Source: Dickeya fangzhongdai (lineage in GTDB: Bacteria; Pseudomonadota; Gammaproteobacteria; Enterobacterales; Enterobacteriaceae). Taken from it: DNA of 64,000 nucleotides. Each line of letters starts with the position of its first letter. Positions within the stretch are counted from its first letter, which is position 1. Shown here in pieces: positions 1 through 7,494 of this stretch. The notes beneath the pieces were generated by a model. The model did not search any database, was not told where the DNA came from, and saw only the letters and a program-made list of their open reading frames with translations. The stretch lies in contig NZ_CP025003.1 of NCBI RefSeq assembly GCF_002812485.1, positions 930,001-994,000 of the forward strand, in the 5' to 3' direction. A program made the translations under genes and the position numbers.

Positions 1-114
1 GCGTTCACTAAGCAAAGGCGGCCGGGAATCGAGCGGCGCAGCCGACGCTGAACCGACAAAGACCGTACGGCATATAAATAGTGAAGACAGGAAAAACGCC
101 AGACACTGCATCAT
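1..114 (-). CDS. Secreted protein, N-terminal fragment (runs off window)
   Basis: The minus strand reads from an ATG at 112-114 into the window edge, giving 38 residues. They have the form of a Sec signal peptide: a short N-terminus, a hydrophobic stretch (LAFFLSSLFI) and a small-residue cleavage region (GSASAA) before APLDSRPP. The rest lies outside the window, so the family cannot be named. An AT-rich perfect palindrome 42-66 bp upstream of the start may be its operator. A second in-frame ATG at 109-111 is an alternative start. Confidence 0.55.
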   Translation of the reverse strand, partial: MMQCLAFFLSSLFICRTVFVGSASAAPLDSRPPLLSER

Positions 115-155
115 CTTTAGCCCACATCCGGAAAATTGATGTTAAGTTATACGTG

Positions 156-180
156 AAATAATAACAAATGGTTATTATTT
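156..180. promoter_or_regulatory. Perfect 10-bp inverted repeat, candidate operator
   Basis: Arms AAATAATAAC and GTTATTATTT are exact reverse complements around a 5-bp spacer. The site lies just upstream of the minus-strand signal-peptide gene. AT-rich palindromes of this size suit a Fur-type or other repressor site, but the match to the 19-bp Fur consensus is only about half, so the regulator is not assigned. Confidence 0.4.
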
Positions 181-219
181 TGTTTTCAGGATGTAAAAAT
201 GATGAATCATCGAATGTCG

Positions 220-417
220 CTACCGCGAAAGGATTTTTGTACCGTTGGCGATAATGACACGCTGTCGTTCGCTGCTGAGGCCATTGGGCGTGAGCTTGTT
301 TTGTGCGGTGATCTGGTTAAAGAGATGTGAGAGCAACGTCTCTGGACAGCCTTTGTTTTCGGCCGGCAGGGTGTTGGTACCATTGCCACCTGAGCAGTAA
401 AAGTAGGTGTCGCGCGA
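220..417 (-). pseudogene. Unrecognised open frame without a start, possible gene remnant
   Basis: On the minus strand, between stops at 418-420 and 220-222, lie 65 open codons. They read like ordinary protein: CSGGNGT, then ENKGCPETLLSHLF, then LSSERQRVIIANG. There is no ATG, GTG or TTG near the 5' end of the frame, so if it was a gene, its front is lost. I do not recognise the family. It sits in the decayed region downstream of ssrA, which fits a remnant, but chance openness cannot be excluded. Confidence 0.25.
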
Positions 418-506
418 TTATGCAATGTTATAGGCGCGTTCGCGGCTGTGTTAAGGGAAATTTTGTTATCAAGGGCGGGTATTTTGCCCTTGATAACATC
501 TATAGC

Positions 507-893
507 TTAGTCCGCTAGCGCATTCGTCACGGCTTCTGGCATGGAGGGACGGCCGTTGACCAGGCAAGTAGCGACAAAGGTGGCTTCTGCGTACGTTACG
601 CCATCAACCTTAATTTGCTGAACAAAATTGACGCGATTGCGCTTTTCGTTTTTTTCCAACTGACAGGTAACCTCTAACCGATCGCCTTTTTGCAGGCTTT
701 TACGGAAGCGCAGAGAATACTCAAGTACCATATAGACTTTGCCCTGCTTGAACTCCTCTTCAATATCAACGCCTAGCGATTCTTTCATGAACGCATGGCG
801 CGTCCACTCCATATAAAATGGGTAATAGAGACCGTCGACTACGCCCTGGAAATCGATATGGCTATCCTCAACCTCATAATGCTTTGAAAACAT
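507..893 (-). CDS. Hotdog-fold acyl-CoA thioesterase (FadM/YbgC-like)
   Basis: This 128-residue protein has the layout of 4-hydroxybenzoyl-CoA thioesterase-like hotdog enzymes. The N-terminal VEDSHIDFQGVVDGLYYPFYMEWTRHAFM holds the conserved D-x-Q-G-x-V-x-x-x-x-Y pattern, in which the Asp is the usual catalytic residue. Such enzymes hydrolyse acyl-CoA or acyl-carrier thioesters in the cytoplasm; the substrate cannot be read from sequence. It stands alone between decayed sequences, with no operon partner in the window, so a biosynthetic role is not indicated. Confidence 0.8.
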   Translation of the reverse strand: MFSKHYEVEDSHIDFQGVVDGLYYPFYMEWTRHAFMKESLGVDIEEEFKQGKVYMVLEYSLRFRKSLQKGDRLEVTCQLEKNEKRNRVNFVQQIKVDGVTYAEATFVATCLVNGRPSMPEAVTNALAD

Positions 894-1094
894 TTCTGTA
901 TCCTGGTCTGATTGTTACTCTAACAGGCTTGTTGATATACATTACTTAATCCACATAGTAAATGCGAAAATGTATCAATGTGATAAAAACAGCGAGGCGA
1001 GACTCAGGTGGGAGTCATGAAATACTATCAATAAAGTGGCGCCAGTATTTGTTATGGATTTATTTTCTCTGTTTTCAGAGCACAAAGAAGGCAA

Positions 1095-1248
1095 CAAAAT
1101 GGGATTAAAATAAAACTGGAAGAACGGGGTGGCTTCCCGGATTATTTTATTTTTACCAGTTATATGGATATAAATAAGTATCTACGATGTTTTTCTGGGC
1201 TTCCTCTGTGAATGCACCCGCTTTTTGGGAGTTCCGGGTTGTCCGCCG
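1095..1248 (-). pseudogene. C-terminal gene tail with its terminator, fused to an IS remnant
   Basis: The minus strand carries 31 open codons ending KAGAFTEEAQKNIVDTYLYPYNW at a stop at 1153-1155. This is followed by a GGAAG/CTTCC hairpin and a T-rich tract (about 1095-1150) that would serve as a terminator. Upstream the protein-like reading continues in another frame (YRLTADNPELPK), joined across an A5 run near 1230, as if one base had been gained there. The body of the gene is missing because sequence from about 1249 is an IS256-family transposase. The family of the lost gene is not recognised. Confidence 0.4.
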
Positions 1249-1734
1249 TCAGCCGGTACTGAGCAAAGGGAATAGATCAATCAATTCTGTTACCTGTATT
1301 TTAACCGCATCGGTGACTTTAGATATCAGCGTGGGCGACACATCCGCATCGCGCATCTCTTTGAAGGTAGCGACGATTTCCCGCGTGGTCATGCTTTTGG
1401 CATAGAGGGATAAAATCTGGTTGTCCATCTGTGTGATGCGTGTCTGAGTTTTCTTTATCAGTTGCGGCTCAAAGGTATTTTCGCGGTCACGTGGTGTGTT
1501 CAGTTCTATCTCGCCGTTATCGCAAAGCAATGTTTTTGACGAGTAACCATTACGGGTGTTGGTGCCGGTTTTAGGCGAATTTTTCTCATGTCCGAGATGG
1601 TCGGTCAGCTCAGCATTGAGTGACGCTTTGGCAGTTAACTTCATCAGTATGCGGGAAAACTGGTTGAGATCAGCTTCGGTTTTAAGGCCTTTAGCCAGTT
1701 CAGCCGCAAGAGCCTTGAGTTTCTTTTCGTCCAT
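1249..1734 (-). pseudogene. IS256-family transposase, N-terminal 161 residues only
   Basis: The protein starts MDEKKLKALAAELAKGLK and contains LTAKASLNAELTDHLGHEK, NTRNGYSSKTL and PRDRENTFEP. These are typical of the N-terminal third of IS256-group (mutator-type) transposases of about 400 residues. It stops after LIDLFPLLSTG, before the catalytic DDE region, so it cannot transpose. The stop coincides with the junction to an unrelated gene tail, which suggests deletion or recombination removed the rest. The ATG at 1732-1734 is a plausible native start. Confidence 0.85.
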
Positions 1735-2030
1735 CGTTTGCCAGTCTCCATTATTGGAATGAACATATCAGAAATAGGCAATTACACAATTTAAATTACA
1801 TTCTCAAAATTTTTTGGCTGATTTTATTTACTTCATCACCTAATATCTTATTTATTCAACAAATTCGCTCCTTCCCATATACGCTCCAGAACGTCTGTCA
1901 GATGATTGTCACTTAGATGTCTGCCATATGTCTGCCTACTGTCGTTAATATGGCGTGGTTTAAGCTCGGTGGGTGAGTCATTGTAATCTGCACACAAGAC
2001 ATGCCGTTCAGCACAAGAGAGGGAGCAAAC

Positions 2031-2531
2031 ATGACTGCTACTATATTTTCAAATACACCTTTATGGGTGTGGATTCTTTTTGTTTTTTTACTAAAAAGAG
2101 GTATCTCTGCACTACAACCCAGGAAAATCCCCCTGAACAGGCTTTTCATCATACCTGTGTTGTTTTTATCTGCAGGCATTTACCATCTAAATGGGTTTCA
2201 TTTTTACCCTACCATATTTACATATATGATTACATCAATCCTATCCTGTATTATTAGAACGTCATTATTGTGGGGATCACCTGTTGAATATGATGCATCC
2301 TCTGGTCTAGTCACTCGTACTGGAAGTCCTTTTGTTCTTGTTTTAATTCTTTTATCTTTTGTTTTTAAATTTACCATGACCTACCTTATGGAAACGGACT
2401 CAATGTTACTACTAAACTTTTCATTTCAATGTCTATGGGGCGCAGGTTTAGGTGTTGCCACTGGCTTATCATGGGGCGGTTTATTATATATGTATACAAT
2501 GGCTTTGTTGAATAAATCTAAGTTTTTATGA
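2031..2531 (+). CDS. Small multi-spanning membrane protein (DUF6622-like)
   Basis: Begins MTATIFSNTPLWVWILFVFL after a GAGAGGGAGC ribosome-binding region; an in-frame ATG at 2001 lacks a comparable site. The 166 residues contain about five hydrophobic segments and a short polar loop (EYDASSGLVTRTG). The opening, a small-residue start followed by THPLWVW-type text and a long hydrophobic helix, resembles the DUF6622 family of inner-membrane proteins of unknown function. The low GC content and the isolated position between insertion sequences suggest acquired DNA. The function is unknown. Confidence 0.6.
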   Translation: MTATIFSNTPLWVWILFVFLLKRGISALQPRKIPLNRLFIIPVLFLSAGIYHLNGFHFYPTIFTYMITSILSCIIRTSLLWGSPVEYDASSGLVTRTGSPFVLVLILLSFVFKFTMTYLMETDSMLLLNFSFQCLWGAGLGVATGLSWGGLLYMYTMALLNKSKFL

Positions 2532-2568
2532 ATGACAGGATCGGAGTGAACTTGTAAGTACGCCGGTT

Positions 2569-3363
2569 TTAGTTCCACACACTTTTTGATATTTCCGCGT
2601 TTTCCACCATCAGTCGGTATTCTTCCGGCGTCAGGTTATTCAGGGATTCATGGGGACGTTCACGGTTATATTCATGCAGCCAACGTTCCGTGATTTCCCT
2701 GACCTCATTCAGTGTTCTGAACAGGTAAAAATCCAGTATTTCTGTTCGGTACGTTCGGTTAAAGCGTTCGATAAAGGCATTCTGTGTCGGCTTGCCCGGT
2801 TTAATAAATTCCAGTGCTACACCATGCTCTTCCGCCCATTGTGCCAACGTCAGCGAAACCAGCTCCGGGCCGTTATCCATCCGCATCTTTAGCAGATACC
2901 TTCGGTTTGCCACTATCCTGTCCAACACCCGAACAACGCGTTGTGCCGGTATATTCAGGTCAATTTCTATCGCCAGCACTTCACGATTAAAATCATCCAC
3001 CACGTTAAACGTACGAAAACGTCTGCCGCATACCAGCGCATCATGCATAAAATCCACTGACCAGCTCTGATTCAGGTGTTCCGGCGTCGCCAATGGTGCT
3101 GGATCACGCACGGGCAAACGTTGCTTTCCTTTACGACGAAAATTCAGTTTCAGTAAGCAATAAATACGATGAACGCGTTTGTGATTCCATGCATGCCCCT
3201 GCCTGCGTAGCTTCTGGAACAACTTCTTGAAGCCGTATCGCGGATAGCGTTCCGCCATGTCGGTCAGTGCCTGAATGACCGGCTCATCACGCCGGGTGTC
3301 AGGCTGATAAAAATAGACCGTCCTGCTCAACGATAACGTCCTGCATGCCTGGCGGATGCTCAT
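2569..3363 (-). CDS. IS3-family transposase OrfB (DDE catalytic domain)
   Basis: The 264-residue OrfB has the HTH_21 region (PRYGFKKLFQKLRRQGHAWNHKRVHRIY) followed by an integrase core. The catalytic triad is visible in SVDFMHD, RMDNGPE and NAFIERFN, with 35 residues between the second Asp and the Glu (DD35E). In the intact element it would be made as an OrfAB fusion. orfA ends in A-AAA-AAG (3420-3427 region), a classic -1 slippery heptamer, and after the shift the frame runs open through ALKPAIKRELV into this protein. With orfA split, the fusion can no longer be produced. Confidence 0.9.
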   Translation of the reverse strand: MSIRQACRTLSLSRTVYFYQPDTRRDEPVIQALTDMAERYPRYGFKKLFQKLRRQGHAWNHKRVHRIYCLLKLNFRRKGKQRLPVRDPAPLATPEHLNQSWSVDFMHDALVCGRRFRTFNVVDDFNREVLAIEIDLNIPAQRVVRVLDRIVANRRYLLKMRMDNGPELVSLTLAQWAEEHGVALEFIKPGKPTQNAFIERFNRTYRTEILDFYLFRTLNEVREITERWLHEYNRERPHESLNNLTPEEYRLMVENAEISKSVWN

Positions 3364-3629
3364 CGTAAACTGCGCGGTCAGATAACTGACGAGCTCACGC
3401 TTTATCGCTGGTTTTAAAGCTTTTTTTCAATAACATCTTTGAGTGCCCGGCACTCCAGACTGAGATCGGCAAACATCTGTTTCAGTCGCCGGTTTTCGTC
3501 CTCCAGATCTTTCATCTTTTTGATATCAGAGGCTTCCATTCCGCCAAACTTCGCTTTCCAGTTAATGGGATGGACTACCTCCTCCCCCTGCGGTTAACTG
3601 TACGAAATATGCTCAACAGGAGAGTCACC

Positions 3630-4652
3630 ATGAATATCGTATTTCTGGGTATTGATCTGGCTAAAAATGTTTTCCAGCTTTGCGGATTAAACCAGGCTGG
3701 CAAACCGGTTTATACAAAACGTACCGGCCGAAAAGAATTACTCCAGACGGTGGCAAATATTCCTGCCTGTCTGATTGGTATCGAAGCGTCAACAGGGGCA
3801 TTTTACTGGCAACGCGAGTTTGAAAAACTGGGACATAAAGTAAAAGTCATCAGCCCACAGTATGTAAAACCTTTTGTTCGCGGGCAAAAAAATGACGGTA
3901 ATGATGCACAGGCGATAGCTGTGGCCCTTATGCAACCCACGATGCAGTTTGTTCCGCCTAAAAGTCCCGAACAGCAGGATATTCAGGCTCTGCACCGTGC
4001 AAGACAACGTATTGTCAATCATCGTACTGCAACCGTCTGTCAAATCAGAGGACTGCTGCTTGACCGGGGAATAACAATCGGTGCAGCGGTCTCAAGAGTT
4101 CGTCATGCAGTTCCGCTGATCCTTGAAGATGCAGAAAATGGTCTCAGTACCAGAATGCGCAGGACGATTGCAGAACTCTATGATCTCTTTAACGATCTTG
4201 GTCGTCGCATAAACTTTTTTGATAAAGAAATAGAGGCTGTGTTCAGGCAATCTGAAGCCTGCCAGCGCATTGCCAAAGTTAAAGGTATTGGTCCTAAAAC
4301 GGCAACGGCTGTTGTTGCCGCTATTGGCAAAGGAACTGAATTTAAAAATGGTCGTCACTTCGCCGCGTGGCTTGGTCTGGTTCCCCGGCAACACTCAAGT
4401 GGTGACAGGCAAGTTCTCATGAATATGACGAAAAAAGGCGACAAGCATCTGCGGACTCTTTTTATTCATGGTGCCCGCGCTGTCGTCAGGGTTGCCACGA
4501 ATAAGAATGATAGCTGTCTGCATCAGTGGGTTAATCAGTTGAGGGAACGGCGAGGGTTTAATAAAACGACCGTGGCGGTAGCTAACAAGAACGCGAGAAT
4601 AATCTGGTCGATGCTGAGAAATGATACAGAATATCAGGCAGCCGGAAGTTAA
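3630..4652 (+). CDS. IS110/IS1111-type DEDD transposase
   Basis: Starts at ATG 3630 (MNIVFLGIDLAKNVFQ) behind AGGAGAGTCACC; upstream in-frame codons reach into the inverted repeat and are unlikely to be used. The 340 residues hold the RuvC-like N-terminal domain with D9, E52, D89 and D92 in the right contexts (GID, IEAS, KNDGNDAQ), and the C-terminal Transposase_20 helix-hairpin region (GIGPKTATAVVAAIG). Enzymes of this group work with a structured noncoding RNA encoded in the element. Length and motifs look intact, so it is probably active. Confidence 0.92.
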   Translation: MNIVFLGIDLAKNVFQLCGLNQAGKPVYTKRTGRKELLQTVANIPACLIGIEASTGAFYWQREFEKLGHKVKVISPQYVKPFVRGQKNDGNDAQAIAVALMQPTMQFVPPKSPEQQDIQALHRARQRIVNHRTATVCQIRGLLLDRGITIGAAVSRVRHAVPLILEDAENGLSTRMRRTIAELYDLFNDLGRRINFFDKEIEAVFRQSEACQRIAKVKGIGPKTATAVVAAIGKGTEFKNGRHFAAWLGLVPRQHSSGDRQVLMNMTKKGDKHLRTLFIHGARAVVRVATNKNDSCLHQWVNQLRERRGFNKTTVAVANKNARIIWSMLRNDTEYQAAGS

Positions 4653-4853
4653 TTCCCAGCCAGAAAAGTTGCAGTGTACTGAGAAATGGTGACAGGTTGC
4701 ACCTGCACAATCGGAACCTGATTTTTATACTGGCCTCAGAGGCCGTCCAGTTGTTGAGGCGATCGTGTGCGGATTACCCATTTGGGCACAGGTTTTCCTG
4801 ATGCCGGATAGATGTAAGCAACAACCCAAAACCAGAATCAGTGCTTGCAAAAC
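4653..4853 (+). ncRNA. Candidate seekRNA/bridge RNA of the IS1111-group element
   Basis: In IS1111-group elements the target-choosing RNA is encoded between the transposase stop and the right end; this 200-bp noncoding stretch occupies that place. It contains TCCAGTTGT (4746-4754), identical to the nine bases spanning the reconstructed insertion point in orfA (TCCAGTT at 3557-3563 joined to GT at 4871-4872). It also contains ATAGATGTA (4808-4816), identical to the right element/flank junction (4865-4873). These are by-eye matches and RNA folding was not computed. Confidence 0.5.
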
Positions 4854-5116
4854 GGAGGTAGTCCATAGATGTAGTACGAAGCCTCGGATATTCCCGCTTC
4901 GCGGCAGACGTCTTTGACGGTACGTCCGGCTTCAACGGACTTCAAAACGGCGATGATCTGGTGCTCGGTAAATCGGGCTTTGCGCATAGCGATCTCCTCA
5001 ACGGGACATAATCAGTATGTCGGAAGATCTCTAAAAGTGAATGGTTCGGCTTGGTGGGATACTTATCATTCGGATTTAATTAGTTGGCTTCAGACTTCGC
5101 GGGACAAATTGAGGGC

Positions 5117-5151
5117 ACAAAAAAGCCCGCAGGGCTTGCGCCGTGCGGGCT
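5117..5151 (-). terminator. Rho-independent terminator of ssrA
   Basis: AGCCCGCA (5124-5131) pairs with TGCGGGCT (5144-5151). On the minus strand the stem is followed by a T run, 47 bp beyond the tmRNA 3' end. Confidence 0.9.
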
Positions 5152-5197
5152 CTTAGGACTTCATCGGATGACTCTGGTAATCACCGATGGAGAATTT

Positions 5198-5578
5198 TGG
5201 TGGAGCTGGCGGGAGTTGAACCCGCGTCCGAAATTCCTACACCGTCGGTACTACATGCTTAGTCTGGTCTTTACATTCGCTTGCCAGCTGCGGACAGACA
5301 CGCCACTAACAAACTAGCCTGATTGGATTTAACGCTTCAACCCCAGGCAGGGCATCCACGCGATCTCTTTTGGGTTTGACCTCTCTTGATCCCCGTCCTA
5401 AGAGCGGAGGCTAGGGAGAGAGGACACCTTCAGTTTCTTAGGCTGATTAAGCTGCGATAGCAGCAGGTGCGTAAGTTTCGTCGTTTGCGACTATTTTTTT
5501 GCGGCTTTTTACGAGGCCAACCGCCCCTCGGCATGCACCTTGGGTTTCGCGAATCCCGTCGAATCCAGAATCAGCCCC
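5198..5578 (-). ncRNA. ssrA: Transfer-messenger RNA (tmRNA)
   Basis: The 5' end GGGGCTGATTCTGGATTCGA and a 3' end of CTCCACCA form the tRNA-like part, including the T-arm read as GGTTCAA in minus orientation near 5217. The internal tag frame begins at GCA and reads ANDETYAPAAIAA then TAA, three residues longer than the E. coli tag but keeping the hydrophobic AA end needed for ClpXP. It lies 46 bp downstream of smpB, whose product delivers it to stalled ribosomes. The 3' end of ssrA is a common integrase target, and the decayed mobile DNA begins just past its terminator. Confidence 0.97.
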
Positions 5579-5624
5579 AAGATATTTCACTATTATAACA
5601 GAAAGATGACTCGCTAATCTACCG

Positions 5625-6107
5625 TTAGCGGGCGGCATTTTTCATGATGCGCGCTTTGTCCAACTTCCATTCGCGCTCTTTGATATCGTCACGTTTGTCG
5701 TGTTCTTTCTTACCCTTAGCTACGCCAATCTTGACCTTGCACCAGGCATTTTTCCAGTACAGCGACAGCGCCACTACCGTATAGCCTTCGCGGTTGACAC
5801 GACCGTACAACGAGTCCAGCTCGCGCTGGTTCAGCAGCAGTTTGCGGGTACGCGTCGGATCGCAGACCACGTGGCTGGAGGCGCCGTGCAACGGAGTGAA
5901 TGTGGCGCCGAAAAGGTAAGCTTCGCCATCACGCATCAACACATAGCTGTCGCTGATATTGGCTTTGCCTGCGCGCAGTGATTTGACTTCCCACCCCTGA
6001 AGTGCCAATCCCGCTTCAATCTCTTCTTCTATGAAGTATTCATGGCGGGCGCGCTTGTTGAGCGCAATGGTGGCAGAACCGGGTTTATGTGCTTTTTTCT
6101 TTGTCAT
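5625..6107 (-). CDS. smpB: tmRNA-binding protein SmpB
   Basis: The 160-residue protein matches SmpB over its length: [37 protein letters not shown], then [38 protein letters not shown], and a basic C-terminal tail ([17 protein letters not shown]). SmpB binds the tRNA-like domain of tmRNA and places its tail in the empty mRNA channel during trans-translation. The gene is directly upstream of ssrA on the same strand, the standard arrangement. Confidence 0.97.
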   Translation of the reverse strand: MTKKKAHKPGSATIALNKRARHEYFIEEEIEAGLALQGWEVKSLRAGKANISDSYVLMRDGEAYLFGATFTPLHGASSHVVCDPTRTRKLLLNQRELDSLYGRVNREGYTVVALSLYWKNAWCKVKIGVAKGKKEHDKRDDIKEREWKLDKARIMKNAAR

Positions 6108-6262
6108 AGTGCCGTCATTATACTGGTTGTCGTCGTGAATGAAATCCCTCGCCGGGATTCATACCGTTCTTTGTGAACGGGTGCGATGCCCCTCGCAGAA
6201 TTTTTGTCTGACCGCTCATCGATGGTATTATTTTGCGCGTTTTATGAATCACGGAAAATTGT

Positions 6263-6697
6263 ATGCCTAAAATCAGCCGGTCTGCGCTGGTCCCGTTCAG
6301 TGCCGAGCAGATGTATAAATTAGTGAATGATGTCTCGTCTTACCCGGCCTTTCTGCCTGGATGCACTGGTAGCCGGGTACTGTCTTCCTCCGGGAGTGAA
6401 ATGACGGCGGCGGTTGATGTGTCTAAAGCCGGCATCAGCAAGACGTTTACCACCCGCAATACGCTTATTGATAACCAATGTATTTTAATGCAACTGGTGG
6501 ACGGTCCGTTCCGTCAGTTGACCGGCGACTGGCGTTTTACGCCGCTGAGCGATGATGCCTGTAAGGTCGAGCTGAATCTGGATTTTGAATTCAAGAATGT
6601 GTTGATTGAAATGGCATTCGGCAAGATTTTCAAAGAATTGGCCAACAATATGGTGCAGGCGTTCACCCAGCGCGCCAAAGAGGTCTATTGTGCCTGA
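6263..6697 (+). CDS. ratA: RatA, START-domain protein of the RatA/CoQ10-binding family
   Basis: A 144-residue START/SRPBCC protein: [34 protein letters not shown] and the C-terminal [24 protein letters not shown] are typical. In E. coli RatA was reported as a toxin blocking 70S ribosome association, while homologues (Coq10) bind ubiquinone; which role applies here cannot be read. It is transcribed away from smpB and overlaps rnfH by 8 bp, forming the usual ratA-rnfH pair. Confidence 0.93.
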   Translation: MPKISRSALVPFSAEQMYKLVNDVSSYPAFLPGCTGSRVLSSSGSEMTAAVDVSKAGISKTFTTRNTLIDNQCILMQLVDGPFRQLTGDWRFTPLSDDACKVELNLDFEFKNVLIEMAFGKIFKELANNMVQAFTQRAKEVYCA

Positions 6698-6983
6698 GAT
6701 TCACGTGGAAGTGGTCTACGCGTTGCCGGAGCGTCAGTACTTACGACCGTTGACGCTGGAAGAAGGGAGCACGGCGGAGCAGGCTATTCAAGCATCCGGC
6801 CTGCTGGCCCTACGCCCGGATATCGACCTTGGCGTCAATAAAATCGGCATTTTTAGCCGCCCGGCGAAACTGACCGATGTTCTCAGCGATGGCGATCGGG
6901 TGGAAATTTATCGCCCGTTGCTGGCAGACCCTAAAGAGTTGCGTCGTCAGCGCGCGGAACGTTCAAAAAATAAGGCACGGTAA
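6690..6983 (+). CDS. rnfH: RnfH family ubiquitin-like protein
   Basis: A GTG at 6690, overlapping the ratA stop, gives 97 residues starting [16 protein letters not shown], the usual length of RnfH. The beta-grasp pattern is clear, with [31 protein letters not shown] and a basic end ([11 protein letters not shown]). Function is unproven; names come from association with rnf genes elsewhere. Its stop codon lies in the loop of the following terminator. Confidence 0.92.
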   Translation: MPEIHVEVVYALPERQYLRPLTLEEGSTAEQAIQASGLLALRPDIDLGVNKIGIFSRPAKLTDVLSDGDRVEIYRPLLADPKELRRQRAERSKNKAR

Positions 6984-6998
6984 CGTGCCTTATTTTTT
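6965..6998. terminator. Bidirectional terminator between rnfH and bamE
   Basis: AAGGCACG and CGTGCCTT form a stem around a GTAA loop, with A and T runs on both sides, so it can end both converging units. Confidence 0.9.
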
Positions 6999-7038
6999 GG
7001 GGCCAGTCAGCGAGTGTTAGCCTCGCCGGGCTGTTCAC

Positions 7039-7383
7039 TTACTGCGTCTGCAACGTGGGCTTGTTGTCCACATTAGCCAGCTCGCCCTGACTGTTGAAGG
7101 TCAGAGTCAGCGTTTGCTGTTTCACGGCTTCGTGCCCCGGTTGCTGACGGAAGACGTAGTACCAGGTGTCTGATCCAAACGGATCCTGCAGCATGGGGGT
7201 GCCCAACGTGTAGATGACCTGCTGTTTGGTCATTCCGTTACGGATTTTGGCAACGTCAGCGGGTGCCAGATAGTTCCCCTGATTGATGTCAGGCCGATAG
7301 ACTATACGTTCCAACGTGGAACAACCGGCAGTCAACATAACAACAACCACCGCGGCGACGACAGTCAGCGTTTTACAGCGCAT
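7039..7383 (-). CDS. bamE: Outer-membrane assembly lipoprotein BamE (SmpA)
   Basis: Start at 7383 gives a lipoprotein signal ([21 protein letters not shown], with Cys21 to be acylated). The mature part reads [37 protein letters not shown] and [13 protein letters not shown], diagnostic of BamE. It is part of the BAM complex that folds beta-barrel proteins in the outer membrane. It lies downstream of recN in the same direction, as in E. coli. Confidence 0.95.
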   Translation of the reverse strand: MRCKTLTVVAAVVVVMLTAGCSTLERIVYRPDINQGNYLAPADVAKIRNGMTKQQVIYTLGTPMLQDPFGSDTWYYVFRQQPGHEAVKQQTLTLTFNSQGELANVDNKPTLQTQ

Positions 7384-7494
7384 AGTGATTACATTCCTTA
7401 AGGGCATAGGTTGCAGATGATAATAGACCTTGCCTGACTTGAAAACCTGCAAGACGTCTGTAAGACCGCGGGAATTCGAAAAAGTTGATCCTCA

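Larger units (their letters stand above)
3564..4870 (+). mobile_element. IS1111-group (IS110 family) insertion sequence, about 1307 bp
   Basis: The boundaries come from restoring the interrupted orfA reading frame. Subterminal 13-bp inverted repeats are exact: ATGGACTACCTCC at 3570-3582 and GGAGGTAGTCCAT at 4854-4866. Subterminal repeats and absence of a target duplication are hallmarks of the IS1111 subgroup. One DEDD transposase gene and about 200 bp of noncoding DNA after it make up the element. Confidence 0.85.
3414..4987 (-). pseudogene. IS3-family OrfA, split by an IS1111-group insertion
   Basis: The N-terminal 39 codons lie at 4871-4987 (MRKARFTEHQIIAVLKSVEA, ending SEASYY). The remaining 49 codons plus stop lie at 3414-3563 (NWKAKFGGMEAS, ending DVIEKKL). 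Joined, they give an 88-residue HTH plus leucine-zipper-like OrfA with the familiar SEASYYNWKAKFGGM junction and no lost codon. This defines the insertion point of the inner element to the base. The A7G stretch near the 3' end is the presumed frameshift site to orfB. Confidence 0.9.
2553..5068 (-). mobile_element. IS3-family insertion sequence interrupted by an IS1111-group element
   Basis: orfB lies at 2569-3363 and orfA at 3414-4987, split by another element at 3564-4870. Removing the inner element gives about 1.2 kb, the usual size for this family. The ends are set from a weak terminal match: TGTAAGTA at the left and TGATAAGTA read inward from the right, both beginning TG. I see no clear target duplication, so the outer limits are approximate. 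Confidence 0.65.

Noticed and set aside
207..425. A 72-codon frame with an ATG in the first 500 bp
   Set aside because: Its composition is not protein-like. Another frame of the same strand (220-417) reads better but lacks a start, so only that was listed, with low confidence.
1249..5068. A composite transposon bounded by the IS256 remnant and the IS3 element
   Set aside because: The two elements are unrelated and the IS256 copy has lost its catalytic half and one end. They cannot mobilise the DNA between them.
5198..5230. A repeat of the tmRNA 3' end that would mark the far attachment site of an island
   Set aside because: I looked for the GGCGGGAGTTGAACCC text elsewhere in the first 5 kb and did not see it, so no att pair is claimed.
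5447..5638. A small open frame overlapping ssrA and the smpB end
   Set aside because: It is the tag frame of tmRNA extended by chance. The region is explained by the tmRNA structure.
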